Shown: piece after piece, positions 26,619 through 35,205 of the stretch | Layout of the letters: every line of letters begins with the position of its first letter | Numbering within the stretch: position 1 is the first letter of the stretch | Assembly (NCBI GenBank): GCA_023431055.1 | Contig: JAEYXX010000138.1 | Coordinates: 1-47,093 of the forward strand | Source: Pseudomonadota bacterium | GTDB taxonomy: Bacteria > Pseudomonadota > Gammaproteobacteria > Pseudomonadales > Pseudomonadaceae | Length of the DNA: 47,093 nucleotides | Direction of reading: 5' to 3' | Program-made: the position numbers and the translations under genes | Notes under the pieces: model-generated | Told to the model about the DNA's origin: nothing | Databases searched by the model: none | What the model saw: the letters and a program-made list of their open reading frames with translations, nothing else

Positions 26619-27809
26619 ATGCCAACCGCATACCACCACGGCGTCCGCGTCATCGAAATCAACGAGGGCACCCGCCCTATTCGCACAATCTCCACCGCCG
26701 TGGTGGGTATGGTCTGCACTGGCAGCGATGCCGACGAAGCAACCTTCCCGCTCAACACCCCGGTGCTGCTCACCGACGTGCTCACCGCGTCCGGAAAAGG
26801 TGGCGAACAGGGCACCCTGGCGCGCAGCCTGGATGCCATCGCCGATAACGCCAGCCCGCTTACCGTCGTGGTACGCGTAGCGGATGGCGAGGGCGCAGAC
26901 GACGCCGCGAAACAGGCCGATCAGATCAGCAAGGTGGTTGGCGGCGTTACCGCCAACGGCCAATACACCGGCCTCAAAGCGTTGCTGGCAGCCAAGGCCA
27001 AGCTGGGGGTAACCCCGCGCATCCTCGGTTGCCCAGGCTTGGACGCCCTACCCGTCGCGCAAGAAATGGTCAGCATCGCCCAAGCCATGCGCGCCTTCGC
27101 CTATGCCAACGCCTGGAACTGCGCCACCAAGGAAGAAGCCGTCGCCTACCGGGAAAATTTCGGTGCCCGCGAACTCATGCTGCTCTGGCCAGACTTCTTG
27201 GAATGGAGCACCTCCGAGAACGCGACTGTAAACGCCCCGGCTGCCGCTCGCGCCCTTGGCCTGCGCGCCAAGCTGGACGAGCAAATCGGTTGGCACAAAA
27301 CACTGTCTAACATCCCCGTCAATGGCGTTACCGGCATCAGCAAGGACGTGTTTTGGGATCTGCAGAACCCAGCCACCGACGCCGGCTACCTCAACTCCAA
27401 CGAGGTAACCACTCTTATCCGCGAGGGCGGCTTCCGCTTCTGGGGTTCCCGCACCTGCAGCGATGACCCGCTGTTCGCCTTTGAAAGCGCCACCCGCACC
27501 GCTCACGTGCTGGCCGACACCATGGCCGAAGCTCACATGTGGGCAAGCGACAAGCCGCTCCACCCCTCTCTGGCGCGCGACATCGTCGAGGGCGTCAACG
27601 ACAAGTTCCGCGAGCTCACCCGCAACGGCTACATCATCGGCGGCGAATGCTGGTACGACGAGGCCGCGAACGATGGCACCACGCTGAAAGCCGGCAAGTT
27701 AGCAATCGACTACGACTACACCCCGGTGCCGCCACTGGAAGACCTCACCTTCCGCCAGCGCATCACTGATCGCTATTTCATGGACTTCGCCGCGCGCATC
27801 AACGCCTGA
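26619..27809 (+). CDS. FI: Contractile tail sheath protein (P2 gpFI family)
   Basis: The 396-aa sheath subunit whose contraction drives the tube through the envelope. MPTAYHHGVRVIEINEGTRPIRTISTAVVGMVCTG is the family start, and the C-terminal part (PLEDLTFRQRITDRYFMDFAARINA) matches the usual end. Shine-Dalgarno CAGGAG precedes the ATG. First gene of the F operon. Confidence 0.94.
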   Translation: MPTAYHHGVRVIEINEGTRPIRTISTAVVGMVCTGSDADEATFPLNTPVLLTDVLTASGKGGEQGTLARSLDAIADNASPLTVVVRVADGEGADDAAKQADQISKVVGGVTANGQYTGLKALLAAKAKLGVTPRILGCPGLDALPVAQEMVSIAQAMRAFAYANAWNCATKEEAVAYRENFGARELMLLWPDFLEWSTSENATVNAPAAARALGLRAKLDEQIGWHKTLSNIPVNGVTGISKDVFWDLQNPATDAGYLNSNEVTTLIREGGFRFWGSRTCSDDPLFAFESATRTAHVLADTMAEAHMWASDKPLHPSLARDIVEGVNDKFRELTRNGYIIGGECWYDEAANDGTTLKAGKLAIDYDYTPVPPLEDLTFRQRITDRYFMDFAARINA

Positions 27810-27839
27810 TCGGCCACCACTGCATAGGAGCGCCTGACC

Positions 27840-28355
27840 ATGGCCATGCCCCGCAAACTCAAGAACATGAACATGTTCAACGACGCCAACAGCTACCAAG
27901 GCGTTGCCAAAACCGTCACCCTGCCCGACCTGGCGCGCAAGATGGAGAGCTACCGCGCCGCTGGTATGGATGGCCCGGTAAAGGTCGACCTCGGCCACAG
28001 CGACGACGGCATCCAGGTGGAATGGACCCTGGGCGGGCTCGACCTCACTAGCATTCGTCAGTACGGCATCACCAACGCCAGCGGCGTTCCCCTGCGCTTC
28101 TCCGGCGCTTACCAGCGCGACGATGACGGCCCCGTCTCCGCCGTGGAAGTCATCATGCGTGGCCGCCACGAAAGCTACAGCTTCGGCGACGCCGAGCCAG
28201 GTGAAGACACCGAGCACACCATCACCACCACCTGCACCTACTACAAGCTGATCGTCGACGGCGTCGAAGAGATCGAAATCGACCTGCTTGGCATGGTCTT
28301 CAAGGTCGGCGGCGTCGACCGCCTCGCCGAGCAGCGCAAAGCCATCGGCCTGTAA
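27840..28355 (+). CDS. FII: Tail tube protein (P2 gpFII family)
   Basis: The 171-aa major tube subunit (MAMPRKLKNMNMFNDANSYQG is the family N-terminus). RBS TAGGAG lies 11 nt upstream. A strong hairpin follows it, before the chaperone gene. Confidence 0.94.
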   Translation: MAMPRKLKNMNMFNDANSYQGVAKTVTLPDLARKMESYRAAGMDGPVKVDLGHSDDGIQVEWTLGGLDLTSIRQYGITNASGVPLRFSGAYQRDDDGPVSAVEVIMRGRHESYSFGDAEPGEDTEHTITTTCTYYKLIVDGVEEIEIDLLGMVFKVGGVDRLAEQRKAIGL

Positions 28356-28377
28356 CCCGCATAACCCACCCCCGAAG

Positions 28378-28410
28378 CTGGCCACGGCGCACCCGCGCCG
28401 CTGGCCAGCG
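28378..28410 (+). repeat. Strong hairpin between tail tube and E genes
   Basis: GCTGGCCA-CGGCGC (28378-28391), ACCC loop, GCGCCG-C-TGGCCAGC (28396-28410), with one bulged C. No T run follows. It could protect the abundant FII message and limit read-through to the sparse E and T messages. Confidence 0.55.
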
Positions 28411-28433
28411 CCTAACACCGAAGGAGCCACCCC

Positions 28434-28766
28434 ATGACCAAAGCCACCCAGGGAGCCGAACAGGCCAAGAACCCCAATGAGGAAGTCGTAGAACTCGACA
28501 CCCCCATCGTCCGCGGCGAACAGAGCATCACCAGCCTGACCCTGCGCAAGCCTATGAGCGGCGAACTGCGCGGCGTGAAGCTCAACGACCTGATCAATAT
28601 GGACGTCCTCGCCCTGCGCACCGTGCTGCCCCGCATCACCACCCCGACCCTGACCGACCCCGAAATCGGGCGTATGGATCCCGCCGACCTGCTCGCCTGC
28701 GGCGTGGCGGTGACTGGTTTTTTGGTACAGAAGCGCTTCAAGGAGGAAGCCTCCCTTACCGCGTAG
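28434..28766 (+). CDS. E: Tail assembly chaperone E (P2 gpE family)
   Basis: A 110-aa product read in the zero frame. In P2-like and lambda-like phages the chaperone pair is made from one start by frameshifting, and both bind the tape measure. TTMTKATQG-type start aside, the core (RGEQSITSLTLRKPMSGELRGVKLNDL) fits the family. Near its end lies T-TTT-TTG (28718-28724) in slippery phase, allowing the extension described in the next entry. CGAAGGAG precedes the ATG. Confidence 0.88.
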   Translation: MTKATQGAEQAKNPNEEVVELDTPIVRGEQSITSLTLRKPMSGELRGVKLNDLINMDVLALRTVLPRITTPTLTDPEIGRMDPADLLACGVAVTGFLVQKRFKEEASLTA

Positions 28767-28906
28767 AAGACGCCATGGCCGACCTGGCCATCGTCTTTCA
28801 CTGGGGGCCATCGGAACTGGATCCGATGCCCCTTTCAGACCTCATGGCCTGGCGTGAACAGGCCCGCAAGCGAGTAGAAACGGATGGCGCGAAACCTAAA
28901 GCTTGA
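28434..28906 (+). CDS. Frameshift product E-E' (tail assembly chaperone extension)
   Basis: A -1 slip on T-TTT-TTG (28718-28724) moves ribosomes into a frame reading GTEALQGGSLPYRVEDAM and on through ADLAIVFHWGPSELDPM to a TGA at 28904-28906. The heptamer is the one used for E-E' in P2. The E' part overlaps the tape-measure start by 23 nt. A free-standing E' from the ATG at 28775 is possible but has no ribosome site. Frameshift inferred from sequence, not shown. Confidence 0.85.
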
Positions 28907-31433
28907 GGTGGTACTACAAGCGATAGACCGCGCCACCCGTCCGATCAAGGCCATTACCCAGGGCAGCGTTGGCCTCGGCCGCGCCCTGAAAGAATCCCGC
29001 GACCAGCTCAAAGTACTGCAGGCGCAACAGGGCGACATCAGCTCATGGCGCGCCATGCGCACCGCTGCCAAACAGACCGAAGACGCCCTCGGCGCCGCCC
29101 GCGAGCGTGTCAAAACGCTCGGCCAACAGATGCAGGCCACCGGCGTACCCACCCGGCAAATGACCCGCGACCTCAAGAGCGCAATCCGCGAGGCAACCAA
29201 CCTCAAGCGCGAGCACCAGCAGAACCAGATACAACTGCAGGGCATGCGCAGCAAGCTCGACGCCGCCGGCATCAGCACCCGTAACCTGAGCACGCATGAA
29301 CGCGACCTGCGCACCCGCATCGAGCAAACAAACCGCTCCATGGCCGAGCAGGAAAACCGGCTCAAGCGCGTCACCCGCCAGCAACAAAGTCTCGCCAAGG
29401 CCAAGCAGCAGTACGAGCGTTCCCAGCAGCTCGCCGGCAGCATGGCAGCAGGCGGCGCGGCAGGGCTGGCATCAGGTTACGCAATTGCCAGCCCACTGCA
29501 GGGCATCGTCAACGCCTTCGCGCCGGCTGAAAACGCCGCCACCCAGCTCCGCGTTTCAATGATGGAAAGCGATGGCAGCGTCTCCGCTGACTTTCAAAAA
29601 ATCACCGACCTGGCCACCCAGTTGGGCGACCGACTGCCGGGCACCACCGCTGACTTCCAAGAAATGATGACCATGCTGCGCCGGCAGGGCATCAGCGCTC
29701 GATCGATCCTCGGTGGCACGGGTGAAGCGGCTGCCTACCTGGGCGTACAGCTCCAGATGGGCGTCACAGCCGCGGCTGAGTTCGCGGCAAAAATGCAGGA
29801 CGCAACGCGCACCAGCGAAAAGGACATGATGAGCCTGATGGACACCATCCAGCGGGCCTATTACTCCGGCGTTGACCCAACCAACATGCTCCAGGGCTTC
29901 AGCAAGATCAGCCCCGTCATGAGCATCATCAATAAAGAGGGGCTAGAAGCCGCCAACATGCTTGCCCCGCTGTTGGTCATGATGGATCAGACCGGCATGG
30001 CGGGTGAGTCCGCGGGCAACGCCTTCCGCAAGGTGTTCCAGGGGGCGATGAACAACGACAAGATCCAGGATGTCTTGCAAGGGCTCAAGGCATCCAAAGG
30101 AATCAGCCTCGACCTTGACTTCACTGACGGTAAGGGTGAATTCGCCGGCATCGAAAACCTGTATGACCAACTCGACAAGTTAAAAGGCCTCACCACCCAG
30201 GATCGTCTCACTCTCATCAAAGACCTGTTCGGCGACGATGCCGAAACGTTGCAAGTGCTCAACACCCTCATGAGCAAGGGGGTGGCTGGCTACCAAGAAG
30301 TCGAAGCCAAAATGCAGGCCCAGGCTGACCTTCGCAAAAGAGTCAATGAACAGCTTGCCACGCTCACCAACACAATCGAGGCAGCGCAGGGCAGTTGGAG
30401 CAACGCGATGGCCGAAATCGGCGCTGCCGTTGCCCCTCAGCTCAAGGAAATCATCAACGGCCTCGGCAACGTCGCAGTGCGCATAAAGGACTGGGTAAAG
30501 GCCAACCCTGGTCTAACCACCACCCTATTCAAGGCGGCGGCTGGTCTGGCGCTGCTACTTACTGTCGGTGGCGCGCTTTCAGTGATGATCGCCTCTGTTC
30601 TCGGCCCGTTCGCCATGGTGCGCTACGGCCTTATGCTATTGGCTACCCAAGGCGCCACCGCCGTTGGTGCGCTCAAGGCCATCGGCACCGTGCTGCTGTG
30701 GATCGGGCGCCTGGCCATGGCCAACCCCATCGGCCTGCTGATCACCGCGCTGGTGGTCGGTGCCTACCTCATCTACAAGAACTGGGACGCCGTCAAAGCC
30801 TACTTCGCCAGCACCTGGGCAGAGATCCAGGCTGCATTCGCTGGCGGCATTGGTGGTATTGGCGCCCTGCTGCTCAACTGGTCGCCGCTGGGCCTTCTCT
30901 ACAAGGCCTTTGCCACCACGCTCAGCTACCTCGGCGTAGAGCTACCCTCCAAGTTCACCGACTTCGGCGGCATGCTCATGGATGGGCTGGTCAACGGCAT
31001 CAGCGCCGGCCTGGGCCGCGTGAAAAACGCCATCACCGGTGCCGGCTCCGCCACCATCGACTGGTTTAAGCAAAAACTCGGCATCCACAGCCCGTCCCGC
31101 GTGTTCGCCCAGCTCGGCGGCTTCACCATGGACGGCCTCACCCAAGGCCTGGCCGCTGGTGAAAGTGGCGTGCTCGGCCAGATCGCTCACACCGCCGACC
31201 AACTGAGCAGCAACAGCTTCGGCCCGGGCGGCATCACCTTCGACGGGCGCCCCGCGATCAGCAAGCGCAGCAGCCAGCCCGTCAGCAGTGCCGGCGACAC
31301 CATCAACATCACCATCAACGCCGCGCCCGGGCAGGATGCACAAGCCCTCGCCCGCGCCGTCGCCCAGGAGCTGGACAAACGCGAGCGCGCCAAAGGCGCC
31401 CGCCAGCGCTCGGCGCTGTACGACCAGGAGTAA
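28884..31433 (+). CDS. T: Tail tape measure protein (P2 gpT family)
   Basis: The 849-aa protein sets tail length and is ejected with the DNA. The N-terminal 190 residues are coiled coil with many Gln/Arg/Lys; then a TMP core (SVSADFQKITDLATQLGDRLPGT onward) and hydrophobic segments around 555-620 (AAGLALLLTVGGALSVMIASVLGPFAMV, VLLWIGRLAMANPIGLLITALVVGAYLIY) that could form membrane pores. The C-terminus has IDWFKQKLGIHSPSRVF, a common TMP motif. It is the longest tail gene, as expected. Confidence 0.93.
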   Translation: MARNLKLEVVLQAIDRATRPIKAITQGSVGLGRALKESRDQLKVLQAQQGDISSWRAMRTAAKQTEDALGAARERVKTLGQQMQATGVPTRQMTRDLKSAIREATNLKREHQQNQIQLQGMRSKLDAAGISTRNLSTHERDLRTRIEQTNRSMAEQENRLKRVTRQQQSLAKAKQQYERSQQLAGSMAAGGAAGLASGYAIASPLQGIVNAFAPAENAATQLRVSMMESDGSVSADFQKITDLATQLGDRLPGTTADFQEMMTMLRRQGISARSILGGTGEAAAYLGVQLQMGVTAAAEFAAKMQDATRTSEKDMMSLMDTIQRAYYSGVDPTNMLQGFSKISPVMSIINKEGLEAANMLAPLLVMMDQTGMAGESAGNAFRKVFQGAMNNDKIQDVLQGLKASKGISLDLDFTDGKGEFAGIENLYDQLDKLKGLTTQDRLTLIKDLFGDDAETLQVLNTLMSKGVAGYQEVEAKMQAQADLRKRVNEQLATLTNTIEAAQGSWSNAMAEIGAAVAPQLKEIINGLGNVAVRIKDWVKANPGLTTTLFKAAAGLALLLTVGGALSVMIASVLGPFAMVRYGLMLLATQGATAVGALKAIGTVLLWIGRLAMANPIGLLITALVVGAYLIYKNWDAVKAYFASTWAEIQAAFAGGIGGIGALLLNWSPLGLLYKAFATTLSYLGVELPSKFTDFGGMLMDGLVNGISAGLGRVKNAITGAGSATIDWFKQKLGIHSPSRVFAQLGGFTMDGLTQGLAAGESGVLGQIAHTADQLSSNSFGPGGITFDGRPAISKRSSQPVSSAGDTINITINAAPGQDAQALARAVAQELDKRERAKGARQRSALYDQE

Positions 31434-31439
31434 CAGCAC

Positions 31440-31880
31440 ATGATGATGGCCCTCGGCATGTTCGTATTCGGCATGCACACCGTCGCCTACCAGGAGTTCC
31501 AGCGCCAAAACGAATGGCGCCACGGCAGCACCAGCCGCATCGGCGCCCGCCCGGCACGCCAGTACCTCGGCCCCGGCGACGAGACCATCACCCTCCCCGG
31601 CGTCCTGCTGCCTGAAATCGCCGGTAGCACCATCAGCCTCGACACCCTGCGCGTCATGGCCGACACCGGCAAAGCCTGGCCGCTGATCGAGGGCACCGGC
31701 CGCATCTACGGCATCTACATCATCGAGAGCATGAGCGAGACCAAAACCTACTTCTTCAGCGACGGCGCCGCCCGCCGCATCGAGTTCAACCTCGTGCTCA
31801 AGCGCGTGGATGAAACCCGCGTCGACCTGCTCGGCTCGCTGATCGGCGCCGTGGGCGACGTACTGAGGCGCGTGCTGTGA
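31440..31880 (+). CDS. U: Tail protein U (P2 gpU family)
   Basis: A 146-aa tail-tip adaptor. Hydrophobic start (MMMALGMFVFGMHTVAYQEFQRQNEWRH) and the LPEIAGSTISLDTLR stretch are gpU-typical. It starts 6 nt after T and overlaps D through GTGA. Confidence 0.92.
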   Translation: MMMALGMFVFGMHTVAYQEFQRQNEWRHGSTSRIGARPARQYLGPGDETITLPGVLLPEIAGSTISLDTLRVMADTGKAWPLIEGTGRIYGIYIIESMSETKTYFFSDGAARRIEFNLVLKRVDETRVDLLGSLIGAVGDVLRRVL

Positions 31881-33139
31881 TCGGCCAGCTCACAAGCGCT
31901 GCCGGGCAAATCCTGCGCGAGCAAGCCGGCCAGGCCCAGGCCGCCCTCAACTACCCGCACCCCATCTGCCGCGTGGTGGTCGATGGCCGCGACATCACCG
32001 CCGACATCACCGCCCGCCTGGTCAGCATCAACCTCACCGACAATCGCGGCATGGAGGCCGACCAGCTCGACATTCAGCTGAGCGACCACGACGGCCAACT
32101 CGCCATTCCACCCAAGGGCGCAAGCATCCAGCTCTGGCTGGGCTGGAGTGATACCGGCCTGGTGGACAAAGGCACCTACAAGGTGGACGAGCTCGAGCAC
32201 AGCGGCGCGCCCGACGTGCTCAACATCCGCGCCCGCAGTGCAGACCTGCGCGAAGGCCTGGCCAAGAAGCGCGAGCGCAGCTGGCACGGCCAGACCATCG
32301 GCGCCATCCTCACCACCATCGCCCAGGAATACGGCCTCAAGCCCCTGGTGCAAGTCGCCCTCGCCGCCATCGGCCTGCCGCACCTCGATCAAGCCGGCGA
32401 ATCCGACCTCAACCTCATCACCCGCCTGGCCAGCGAACACGACGCCATCGCCTCGGTGAAGGCCGGGCGCCTGCTCTTCCTGCCCACCGGCGCCGCCACC
32501 ACCGCTAGCGGCCTACCCCTGCCGCACATCAGCCTGACCCGCGCAGACGGCGACCAGCACCGCTATTTGGACGCCAACCGCGACACCTACACCGGCGCCA
32601 AGGCCTACTACTACGAAGTCAACAGTGCGGAAAGGAAGGAAGCCATTGCAGGCTCCGGCGACAACCTCAAGGAACTGCGCCACACCTACACCGACCAAGC
32701 CAGCGCCCTGGCCGCAGCCCGGGCGGAATGGCAGCGCCTGCAGCGCGGCACCGCCACGCTCAGCTACACCCTCGCCAAAGGCCGGCCGGACCTGATCCCC
32801 GAACTGACCTACAGCCTCACCGGCATCAAACCCGAAATCAGCGCCATCATCTGGCTGGGCGGCAACGTGCAACACAGCTTCACCCCCGACGCCTACACCA
32901 CCAGCCTGGAACTCACCAGCCAACTACCAGACGATGACGAACTCACCAGCGACGCCGGCGAGCAATACACCGGCGTACTGGCCTGGTACCGGGACGAGAA
33001 GACGGGGGAACAGAAGAAGCTAACGGCGGGCGACCAGACCAACCCCAAGCGGCTGACGCATCTCTATGCCAGCAAGGCCAGCGCAGAGCGGGCGGTGAAG
33101 CGTGAGTGGGGGCGCATACAGCGCGGTGAGCAAGCATGA
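31877..33139 (+). CDS. D: Late control/baseplate hub protein D (P2 gpD family)
   Basis: The 420-aa hub protein (gp27/VgrG-like fold) at the tail tip. GTG start overlapping the U stop. PICRVVVDGRDITADITARLVSINLTDNRG is the family N-terminus, and the C-terminal region (AYLYASKASAERAVKREWGRI-like) ends in the expected basic helix. Last gene of the F operon; its stop is 8 nt from the convergent gene's stop with no terminator between. Confidence 0.93.
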   Translation: MIGQLTSAAGQILREQAGQAQAALNYPHPICRVVVDGRDITADITARLVSINLTDNRGMEADQLDIQLSDHDGQLAIPPKGASIQLWLGWSDTGLVDKGTYKVDELEHSGAPDVLNIRARSADLREGLAKKRERSWHGQTIGAILTTIAQEYGLKPLVQVALAAIGLPHLDQAGESDLNLITRLASEHDAIASVKAGRLLFLPTGAATTASGLPLPHISLTRADGDQHRYLDANRDTYTGAKAYYYEVNSAERKEAIAGSGDNLKELRHTYTDQASALAAARAEWQRLQRGTATLSYTLAKGRPDLIPELTYSLTGIKPEISAIIWLGGNVQHSFTPDAYTTSLELTSQLPDDDELTSDAGEQYTGVLAWYRDEKTGEQKKLTAGDQTNPKRLTHLYASKASAERAVKREWGRIQRGEQA

Positions 33140-33147
33140 TCAAGCAG

Positions 33148-33576
33148 CTACTGGCTCGACAAAAGCGATATCCCCGCGCCCAGTACCTGGGACACCAGCG
33201 CGCGCAGCCCTTCTCGCCCCTCAGTCGCAGCGGCGTCGCGCAGGCGCTCGCCAAACGAGCCGCCCAGACTGTCGGGGATCGCTTTCAGCAGTTCCAGCCC
33301 CTTGGCGGTAAGCACGGCGCCGGAAAAACCATTCACCTTGGTTCGCTCCAGCTCCTGGTAACGCAGGTATCCAGCCTCCGCCAACCAATCGACGGTGGCC
33401 GTAAAGAACTCTGTTTCAGCGCTTGCAAACAGTGCTCCGGTGAATTCGTCAACCAGCCAAGACTTCTCAACGAACTGATCCGGTATCAGCCGAATCGGCA
33501 GGGGAAACTCCGCGTAAAGCCTCGCCAGCACCTGACCCGTCAATTCATCAAACCGCTCAATATTGGAAGCCGTCAT
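33148..33576 (-). CDS. Hypothetical protein, cargo island
   Basis: 142 aa beginning MTASNIERFDELTGQVLARLY; I do not recognise a family. The middle (FFTATVDWLAEAGYLRYQ ... GAVLTAKGLELLKAI) reads like a winged-helix fold, so it may bind DNA or protein. GGAG lies 8 nt before the ATG. It is divergent from the next gene, and their start codons overlap in one CATG (33574-33577). It occupies the region between the last tail gene and the repressor where P2-like phages carry non-essential cargo; superinfection exclusion is one possibility. Confidence 0.65.
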   Translation of the reverse strand: MTASNIERFDELTGQVLARLYAEFPLPIRLIPDQFVEKSWLVDEFTGALFASAETEFFTATVDWLAEAGYLRYQELERTKVNGFSGAVLTAKGLELLKAIPDSLGGSFGERLRDAAATEGREGLRALVSQVLGAGISLLSSQ

Positions 33577-33826
33577 GATCACTCCAGAACTGCGTAAACA
33601 ACGGGAAGAAGAAGAGCAACTGAAGGAAATCATCCGCACAGGCATTGATATGCGGATGTCTGGGCAAATCGACAAAACCCGCGCCAAGGCTTACTGGCTG
33701 GCTCACCTGCCAAACCTGCCGCCCGAGGTAGTAGCCGAAGTGCTTGCCTACCACCTGCCAACCATTCAGGGCATCGAACACGCCCTGATGAAAAAACTGC
33801 TCAGTACCGCAAAAGCCCCGCACTAG
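33575..33826 (+). CDS. Hypothetical protein, cargo island
   Basis: 83 aa, MITPELRKQREEEEQLKEIIRTGIDMRMSG, with an acidic/basic helical N-terminus and TRAKAYWLAHLPNLPPEVVAEVLAYHLP after it. No family recognised. GGAAG sits just ahead of the ATG; an ATG four codons upstream (33563) has no ribosome site. Its stop codon is inside a strong terminator, which supports it being expressed as its own unit. Confidence 0.7.
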   Translation: MITPELRKQREEEEQLKEIIRTGIDMRMSGQIDKTRAKAYWLAHLPNLPPEVVAEVLAYHLPTIQGIEHALMKKLLSTAKAPH

Positions 33827-33841
33827 CGGGGCTTCTTCTTT
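33815..33841 (+). terminator. Terminator overlapping the end of the cargo gene
   Basis: GCCCCGC (33815-33821), ACTA loop, GCGGGGC (33826-33832), then TTCTTCTTTT. The stop codon TAG is in the loop. Read from the other strand it could also end the BRCT gene unit, helped by an A-rich left flank. Confidence 0.88.
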
Positions 33842-33875
33842 TAGCGCGGCGCATAAATACCTGCTCGTTTGGTCG

Positions 33876-34514
33876 CTAACCAAACATTGCCTGCTGCCAT
33901 TGCCCCTCACCGATGATCGCAATCGGCACTCCGGTTTCGCGCAGCTCTACAGCCCTCATGATCTTCAAGCCATAGCTGCTGTGCCGCCATTGCTCATTGC
34001 CAATGCTGCCGATGACCAGGTAGTGAGTTTTCTTGTTCACGCCGCCGCCGATCAGGCCGCCCCGCTCCTCAACAAGCTTCTGGCATTCCTTGCGCGGGCC
34101 GTAGGCCATGGTGCCGGTGAACACAAAGAGGCGCCCGTCCCAAACCAGTTCGGGCGCCGGCGAGTCGAGCGGCAGATCGTTGGCCGCCGCAAACGCGGTT
34201 TCGCTTCCGGCACGGGCCAGCTCAAGCCCACCGAAACGACGCAGAATGCCGAGCAGGTCGGCGGCTTCATCAGCGTCCAGCACCCCGTCCTGCAGCATAA
34301 GCGCCAGCCGCTGGTAAAGCAGGTTGATCACAGGGTCTTCCAGGTGGACCAGGTTAGCCTGCAACCAGGTCTGCAGGAACTTGGCCTCATCCAGGGTCAC
34401 TGCGCCATCAGCAACGATGCCAGCGGCTAACCCCGCAAGAGCATCAGCTGCGCGGCGATCCATGCGCGCCGAATTGAAGAAGCGGCTGTTTTCGAACTCA
34501 CCGTATAGGTCCAT
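33876..34514 (-). CDS. BRCT-domain protein with TerB-like N-terminus
   Basis: 212 aa. The C-terminal part (about residues 120-212, GRLFVFTGTMAYGPRKECQKLVEERGG ... KKTHYLVIG) is a BRCT domain like that of NAD-dependent DNA ligase, which binds phosphopeptides or DNA ends. The N-terminal 100 residues are helical (ADALAGLAAGIVADGAVTLDEAKFLQTWL), resembling TerB-type domains. It has no ligase core. The ATG at 34514 has AAGGGG about 9 nt upstream; a GTG three codons earlier overlaps the preceding stop. Its target in the lysogen is unknown. Confidence 0.8.
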   Translation of the reverse strand: MDLYGEFENSRFFNSARMDRRAADALAGLAAGIVADGAVTLDEAKFLQTWLQANLVHLEDPVINLLYQRLALMLQDGVLDADEAADLLGILRRFGGLELARAGSETAFAAANDLPLDSPAPELVWDGRLFVFTGTMAYGPRKECQKLVEERGGLIGGGVNKKTHYLVIGSIGNEQWRHSSYGLKIMRAVELRETGVPIAIIGEGQWQQAMFG

Positions 34515-34519
34515 CGCAA

Positions 34520-34738
34520 TCACCCCTTGCCCATACGCGAGCGGATCTCTTTCAGCGCCGTGCCTACGTCATCTACCGCGAAGCGAATCGCCTCCGGCTT
34601 CACGTAGAGCCCAGGCTTTTCGCCGCTGATAGTCATCATCGAGCTTTCCTTTCCTTGCATAACAGCAAGCAGCCTGTCGTAGCGCGCCTGCAGCTCAGCC
34701 AGCAAAGAGTTCACGTCTTTCGGAGCATGAATACCCAT
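34520..34738 (-). CDS. Hypothetical protein upstream of BRCT gene
   Basis: 72 aa, MGIHAPKDVNSLLAELQARYDRLLAVMQG then MMTISGEKPGLYVKPEAIRFAVDD. An N-terminal coiled-coil helix is likely; no family recognised. GGAGG lies before the ATG. It is co-directional with, and nearly abuts, the BRCT gene, so the two are probably one unit expressed in the lysogen behind the repressor gene. Confidence 0.7.
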   Translation of the reverse strand: MGIHAPKDVNSLLAELQARYDRLLAVMQGKESSMMTISGEKPGLYVKPEAIRFAVDDVGTALKEIRSRMGKG

Positions 34739-34753
34739 ACGACCTCCTTGTTT

Positions 34754-34768
34754 GTTCTCGTTGGGAAC
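34754..34768. promoter_or_regulatory. Quasi-palindromic operator-like site, copy 2
   Basis: GTTCTC-GTT-GGGAAC, in the 33-nt gap between the repressor gene and the cargo operon. Both arms are identical to those of the site at 11299-11313 (read on the other strand). It could let a phage regulator control the cargo genes. Confidence 0.45.
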
Positions 34769-34771
34769 AGA

Positions 34772-35188
34772 TCATGCCAGCCGTTTACCCGCTGCGACAA
34801 CGGCCTCCAGCTCCGTGAGGCGTTGTTCGAGGTTGCTCAGGCGTTTCTTTTCTTCAGCAGCGCGCTGTATTTCTCGCTGGGCGTCCTCGTCCAGCTCGCG
34901 CCATAGAGCCAGCAGGGCTTGCTCGCGGGGGCTTTCCGCGCCGCCTTGAGCAGCTGCCCCCTCCCCGTCACGGTGCATAGGGCCTTCGCCAGTCAACAGC
35001 CAGTCGAGGCTGGTGCCGTGAGCCTCGCAAAATTTTATGCATTCCCCATAAGGAACACTGTCTCGGCTTCGCCAGCCTGCAAGGGTCTGCCGGTTAACAG
35101 GCAAAGCCCTTGCTAAGGCGCTGTCAGTATCGACCCCTAAGAAATCCATCATGCGACGCAGCACGGCCTCTAACGAGTCTTTATGCAT
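34772..35188 (-). CDS. CI-like phage repressor (helix-turn-helix)
   Basis: 138 aa. The N-terminal domain (about 5-68) is a helix-turn-helix: LGVDTDSALARALPVNRQTLAGWRSRDSVPYGECIKFC, followed by GTSLDWLLTGEGP, the hallmark of Phage_CI_repr proteins. The C-terminal part is a coiled coil (LWRELDEDAQREIQRAAEEKKRLSNLEQRLTELE), likely for dimerisation; there is no RecA-stimulated peptidase domain, so induction would not be by self-cleavage. It is divergent from the early operon and should keep the lysogen stable. Confidence 0.85.
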   Translation of the reverse strand: MHKDSLEAVLRRMMDFLGVDTDSALARALPVNRQTLAGWRSRDSVPYGECIKFCEAHGTSLDWLLTGEGPMHRDGEGAAAQGGAESPREQALLALWRELDEDAQREIQRAAEEKKRLSNLEQRLTELEAVVAAGKRLA

Positions 35189-35205
35189 TTCAGCTAAAAA
35201 CCTTC

